Positions 59,821-64,000 of a stretch of DNA of 64,000 bases are shown one piece after another. Every line of letters starts with the position of its first letter. Position 1 is the first letter of the stretch. The notes beneath the pieces are model-generated. The model was not told the origin of the DNA, did not search any database, and saw nothing but the letters and a program-made list of their open reading frames with translations. Location: the NCBI GenBank assembly GCA_006176705.1, contig QRFJ01002478.1, forward strand, positions 36,703-100,702, read 5' to 3'. The stretch is from Cocos nucifera (taxonomy: Eukaryota > Streptophyta > Magnoliopsida > Arecales > Arecaceae). The position numbers and the translations under genes are program-made.

Positions 59821-61014
59821 GGAACCTATTGAAATTATTTAATTCAAATGCAATGAAACTGGGTTTAGTTCAATCGATGATATCTAGATCTAAAACCCTT
59901 GTTTTTGTATGGACCCATGGTTTAGGTTCAGTTCTATATGATAATGAGATTATGTAGTGGATCTCCCCATATCAACATTCATCGAAACTCCTTTCGATGG
60001 ATCAGGAACTTCTTCTGATTCAGACAACATTAGGAAGACACATCCTAAATCTAGTCTATATTGCTCCCAAAAATCCACAGTGACCCAAGCAGTATATGGT
60101 GGCAACCCATGAAAACTAAAAATGAACCTCTCGGTGTAGCTACTTGTGTTTGATTAAGTTCTTCATCTTGAGCTCCCGATCAGATTAAGGTTAGGTGAAA
60201 CTCATCAAACCCTAATTTCTAATCATATGATTTTAATCGATTCGATTCCAAGTTTGATGTGAAAATCTTGAATAGGGAAACTCTTTCTATTATTTCACTC
60301 TCTACCTTGGGGCCATTGGTGCGTATGAACTTTGATTCTCATGATCATCATTAGGGCGCTCCTCATCCACTTGAGGTAGATAGATTCCATCTTGGTTATG
60401 CAAATTCCAATTCCTACCAAATGAACAGGCTTATTAGCCAAACATACACTCAGGATTTTCGATGGCTAGGAGGATCGAGTCATGGTGTAGTCAAACTATA
60501 ATACCTCAAGGTAACTGCCGAATGCACCTCAGTATCAAAGAACCAGAACCACCACTGCAAGACTTCGAGTCAGTCATCGATGAGAAGTAGACTTCCTAAT
60601 TTACTATTCGAGGTGGTCACGCCAATGCTCTCGTTCTCTGATGGAAGTGACCTATACTCTACTCTGGTGTCTCTACATCTGATAGACTTAAGAATATCAT
60701 GCTATTATAAAAGAAGCTATGCTACACTAACCTTCCGACAATCACCATCCTCATGCATGATTTCCTACGGTCAGTGGTGCATTTTATGAGTTAATAATGA
60801 AAAATTCTGTTTTTAAATTTTCAACTCTTGAAAATAAGAATTATCATTACCATTAACTCAAAGGATGTATCACAATACTAAATACAGCATATGTTGATAG
60901 AAAGTAATCATTATTATTTATTAAGTCCAAAATTATAATTTTTGTTGCCCCCTAGAAAGTATATTATAAGTGATCAGCCAATTCTTGTGGCTTATAGGGG
61001 CACACATATCAACA
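59821..61014 (-). repeat. Element J/K, 5' LTR, truncated (K)
   Basis: The minus strand starts TGTTGATATGTGTGCCCC at 61014 and follows the B-type LTR to about position 1140, where it fuses with protease at 59820/59821 next to a T run (59811-59820). It is rich in single-base indels. Confidence 0.82.
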
Positions 61015-61640
61015 GCACAGCAAGCAATGTGCAGAATTGGATTGTTTAGCATGGCTACTTAGCGAAAAAGGTATCTGAAGTCAATCCTTCGTGGCTGCCT
61101 ATATCCTTTGCAACTAATCTAGCTTTGGAATATCTCCACATTTCCATACTGCACCAATTCTTTCTTGTAGATCCATTTATACCCAATAGGGACTATACCT
61201 ATCTGGTGAGATCTACCAATGTCCAAGACTTGGTTTGACGTGCATCGAAGTCAATTTCTAACTTCATTTCCTTAACCATTTTTCAAGGGTGATATCTTAT
61301 ATCGCCTCGTTATAGGTTTCGGGATCATCACATAAAACACATTACCTTACGAGGATCATTTTCTCTTACTTTCTCTGAAAATAGTACCTAAGTTAACCTC
61401 TTAAAAGGATGAAAAACCCTTTCGATCTATGAGCGTGGATGAGCGGTGAGTTGATTGTATTGGCTTAATCTGATTTGGGTCCATAGATCTAGCTCGTTGC
61501 TCTTGTGAATTCTTTCCTCGAGCTTGATGCTGCCTTTTCCAATGCTATCATTTTGAATAAAACTAATTTTCAAGGAAAGATGGCATGCCCACTCAACCAA
61601 TCATTTTATGATTCTTTCTGGAATGTAGAAATATATTCCT
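61015..61640 (-). pseudogene. Element L: RT N-terminal part
   Basis: The minus strand reads the linker and the start of RT, including a degraded form of the motif around IDYQD (near 61065-61090). It stops at the J/K insertion and continues at 54042. Many single-base indels are present. Confidence 0.8.
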
Positions 61641-62560
61641 AATGGACTCTTTAGGAAATCCTATGAATCGAGCTCTAAAGGACCTTATAGATATAAACTT
61701 GTCACTATATATCTTTTGACATAGTGAGACGGACAAACCTCAAATTCTGAGATGGACTTAAGACTTTCATTTTCTTACCAATGCCAGTATCTCATTACGG
61801 TTATTGTGGTAGAAAATGTTTAGAGAAAAATCCTATTTAGAAAATATATAGTAGTTAACAGGACTATGTCCCAAAAGAAAAATTAGAAAAGATTTGTTGA
61901 AGCTCATCATGATCGGACCATTACATTTTAGGTTCCCAATTCCTTCATTCTGAGAAATTTCGTTGAGTGAGGTATTCCAGGTGAGTCCATTTTGAGAGAC
62001 TATGGCATTTTTTGGCTTGAGGATAGGTTTTCCGAAGAATTTCTGACTGAGATATTCACCACCTGATCAATCGGAAGAACCTTTAATTGTGCTTTTCAAA
62101 TTTGCCTTTCACTTCATGTCTGAATTCCTTAAACTTTTCAAAGACTTCAGATTTATGTCTCAATAAGATACACATACCCATACTAAGATAAAATTCATCG
62201 ATAAAGGATTATGAAAGTAGTTCAAAGGTTGCCTTCTAGCTAGCACATCAAATGGTCCACACACATTAGTATATACTTAGGAACAAGTTAGTTTCTGTGG
62301 CCCGTTTCCCCATGTCCTGACCAAAAGGAGCTTAGTCATTTTGCCATGAAGACATTGATTCACAAAATTGGATCATGACTTTGAAAGTTCAAACAGACTC
62401 AATAGCCTGATTTTTTCTAATTTGTTAATCCTATCTTGTCTGCTAATATTAGATATCTAAGCCTTAGGTGTCATAGATACCTATCATTGGACTATCCCTG
62501 CGGTCATTTTTGATCTTATGGGCATTCACATTTGGCCGGGACATTTGCTCGATTTTTTAA
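61641..62560 (-). pseudogene. Element L: integrase, indel-rich
   Basis: Minus-strand similarity to the B integrase runs through this stretch, from the GHI/zinc region near 62430-62500 to the RFIGYPKES region near 61640-61690. Frame changes are frequent and no catalytic triad can be read reliably. Confidence 0.75.
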
Positions 62561-62960
62561 AAGAAAGTACATTAATATTGTAACTGCGTAGATATTCGTT
62601 CAATAATGAAAACCACTTGCAATTTTATTTCTTTATAAAAGAATATTACAATGGTCCTTTAAGAAAACTATTAACATAGCCTTCTTGCTAAACATGAAAC
62701 AGAAAATCAAGATTGCCTACTTGTAGTAGGATATAATAACAATCCCTAAGTACTAAAATCCTTAAGCCAGATTTGGGTAATTCAAAACAGGGTAGGGTTC
62801 CTATGGCCACAGAGCAACCTTTGCTCATTTTTCGACGTTGTAGGATTCATCTCACCATCCACTCAACCTCCAGTTTATCCTCAAGAATTCCTGCATGAAA
62901 TTGCATAAATGAGCACTAGGAACCAAGAATAAAAACACCCAATTGAGCAGAAGAAATTCA
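62561..62960 (-). pseudogene. Element L: aspartic protease, indel-rich
   Basis: Minus-strand pieces match the protease of B, including the region equivalent to FLKDHCNI near 62625-62660 and the active-site neighbourhood near 62890-62930. It is not readable in a single frame. Confidence 0.75.
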
Positions 62961-63945
62961 TTTTTTAAGGTTAGATTCAAATTAACAAAGGCATTACCTC
63001 AAAGACTAATCTCCTTCTTATTCTTCAGGGTGGCCAAGTATGCTAGGGTAGTTCCACTTCGCAGTGGCCATCAATATTGTATTAATGGAAAAATACTTTT
63101 CTTTGTCGGGTGGTTTCTTCTTCAGCGCTGCCTTCTTTTTCTTTCCACCTTCCACCTTCTGGCTTGTTTTCATAGACTTCTTCTTCTTAAAAGACTTTCT
63201 CTTTAGAAGAAATTCGTTTCCAAGCAAGTATTGAGCCTTTTAGAACCTTTGCATTAAGAAAGCTCAGCAGTAAACCAGCAGATTCATAAGCTGGGGCCAG
63301 AGTATTGCTGAAGTTTATGCATATGATATTTTATGATGAACTGCTTCATAACGCATCAGGCAAGGAATTACAGAATTATGTCTCATTCTTAGATCCTGGT
63401 CTAAACTGTCACTATCAAAGCTTCCTTAAAGCTCTTCCAAGTTTCTTGATCATCATCAAACAAATGGATTCTTGGAGCTGGACTGGCCATCATGCATGTT
63501 TTTAGCCTTAAATAGTATTTAGTTGATTCAATATTTGGGCTACGCAACTCTGTTCACTAAAACAATTCTTACAGTGTGAACCACATTTGGTGGGGTAGTC
63601 CTGATACTTCATGTTTGGCATTGAAGGCTCTTATCAGACAATCGAGCCTAATATGAGTATATCTAGCCTTATTATCTCCATCCATGCCATCTTATGTCAG
63701 GAAACGCCCCTAATTCTCGGACGGACGAAGCTGATAAGGTGGGAAAGATCCTAGTGCAATACATGAGTCACTTCTTCGAAACCCAAAATTAATTTTTGAA
63801 GTTTCAAAGCCAATCCTTTGTAATGGGGTATCGGATTAGCTATAGCTGTTGTCTAGAATACGGGCTAAGTGGGTTAGATGTAGATTTTTTTTTTTCTTAT
63901 AGAGAGTTCAAAGTTTCTTAGTTAATTAGATCTTATAATTAAGAC
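62961..63945 (-). pseudogene. Element L: gag, indel-rich
   Basis: The minus-strand open frame 63227-63018 reads the Lys-rich gag tail (KKKSMKTSQKVEGGKKKKAA) and a zinc-knuckle remnant with Cys lost (KYFSINTILMATAKWNYP). The N-terminal part is recognisable to about 63900, where the complement shows the ACTTTGA...CTCTCTATA gag start context seen in B and D-H. Single-base indels break the frame. Confidence 0.82.
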
Positions 63946-64000
63946 TTGACCCCAAAATTTTATTTTGAAGTTTAATTTTTTAAACAAAAATTAGCTTGAT
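63946..64000 (-). mobile_element. Element L: end of leader
   Basis: The last bases match the end of the copia leader in B (TAAGTCTTAATTA region near 20943-20957, complement). The LTR of L lies beyond the window. Confidence 0.65.

Larger units (their letters stand above)
54043..61014 (-). mobile_element. Minus-strand copia element J/K inserted in RT of L
   Basis: 3' LTR J (54043-56501), internal RNaseH-RT-INT-PR (56502-59820), and the first 1.2 kb of the 5' LTR, K (59821-61014). The flanking sequence is GTTGC (54038-54042, minus) on one side and GTGC (61015-61018, minus) on the other, an imperfect duplication with one base missing in the indel-rich part. The second half of the 5' LTR, the leader and gag are absent. 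Confidence 0.82.

Noticed and set aside
1..64000. tRNA, rRNA, CRISPR, operon or toxin-antitoxin-like systems
   Set aside because: Nothing in the sequence fits. AT-rich simple repeats and LTR repeats are not CRISPR-like in spacing, and no cloverleaf tRNA gene was noticed by eye. A tRNAscan-SE run would settle the tRNA question.

Overview
This is nuclear, intergenic plant DNA made almost entirely of nested long-terminal-repeat (LTR) retrotransposons. The elements are plant Ty1/copia type (initiator tRNA-Met primer sites, GAG-PR-INT-RT-RNaseH order, 2.3-2.5 kb LTRs) and Athila-like Ty3/gypsy type (tRNA-Asp primer site, G-rich polypurine tract TTGGGGGG). The style of the families suggests a monocot, possibly a palm, but nothing in the window proves the species. 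I found no intact host gene, rRNA, tRNA or CRISPR array, and no bacterial or viral gene system.

Layout. 1-2637: RNaseH tail and 3' LTR of copia element A. 2638-6896: leader and LTR of a minus-strand copia element Q. 6897-15567: copia pol remnant R (+), split at 7293-14691 by a complete minus-strand Athila-like element N with target duplication AACAT. 15568-16830: unclassified insert M with a purine-rich minisatellite. 16831-25968: full-length copia element B (+), whose gag-pol is one uninterrupted frame broken only by stop codons. 25969-27068: minus-strand copia LTR plus leader of another family (T). 27069-28459 together with 42324-44635: one copia 5' LTR and leader (E/I), split by composite copia element D-H (28460-42323, target duplication CATAG). 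D-H carries a solo LTR inside its RT (G, target duplication CATAT) and an indel-rich second copy of its own 3' half (30037-33828). 44636-51746: Athila-like element P (+), with nearly identical LTRs but only a gag remnant. 51747-53990: decayed pol and 3' LTR of another copia lineage (S). 53990-64000: minus-strand copia element L, split in RT by minus-strand element J/K (54043-61014). Most of this last block is full of single-base indels.

How the parts relate. The elements form a layered insertion record: target duplications and the continuity of interrupted RT frames give the order of events. None of the elements looks able to move by itself. P and N retain LTRs and packaging or priming signals but lack RT and integrase, so they would have depended on enzymes supplied by other elements. 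Two regions (30037-33828 and about 57000-64000) have the error profile of unpolished long reads, so some of the structure may come from assembly.

I did not find an undescribed biological system. The best leads are RNA-level and structural: conserved hairpins in the copia leader and LTR, duplicated G-rich tracts in the Athila-like elements, the transition-only inactivation of B, and the mismatched flanks of P.
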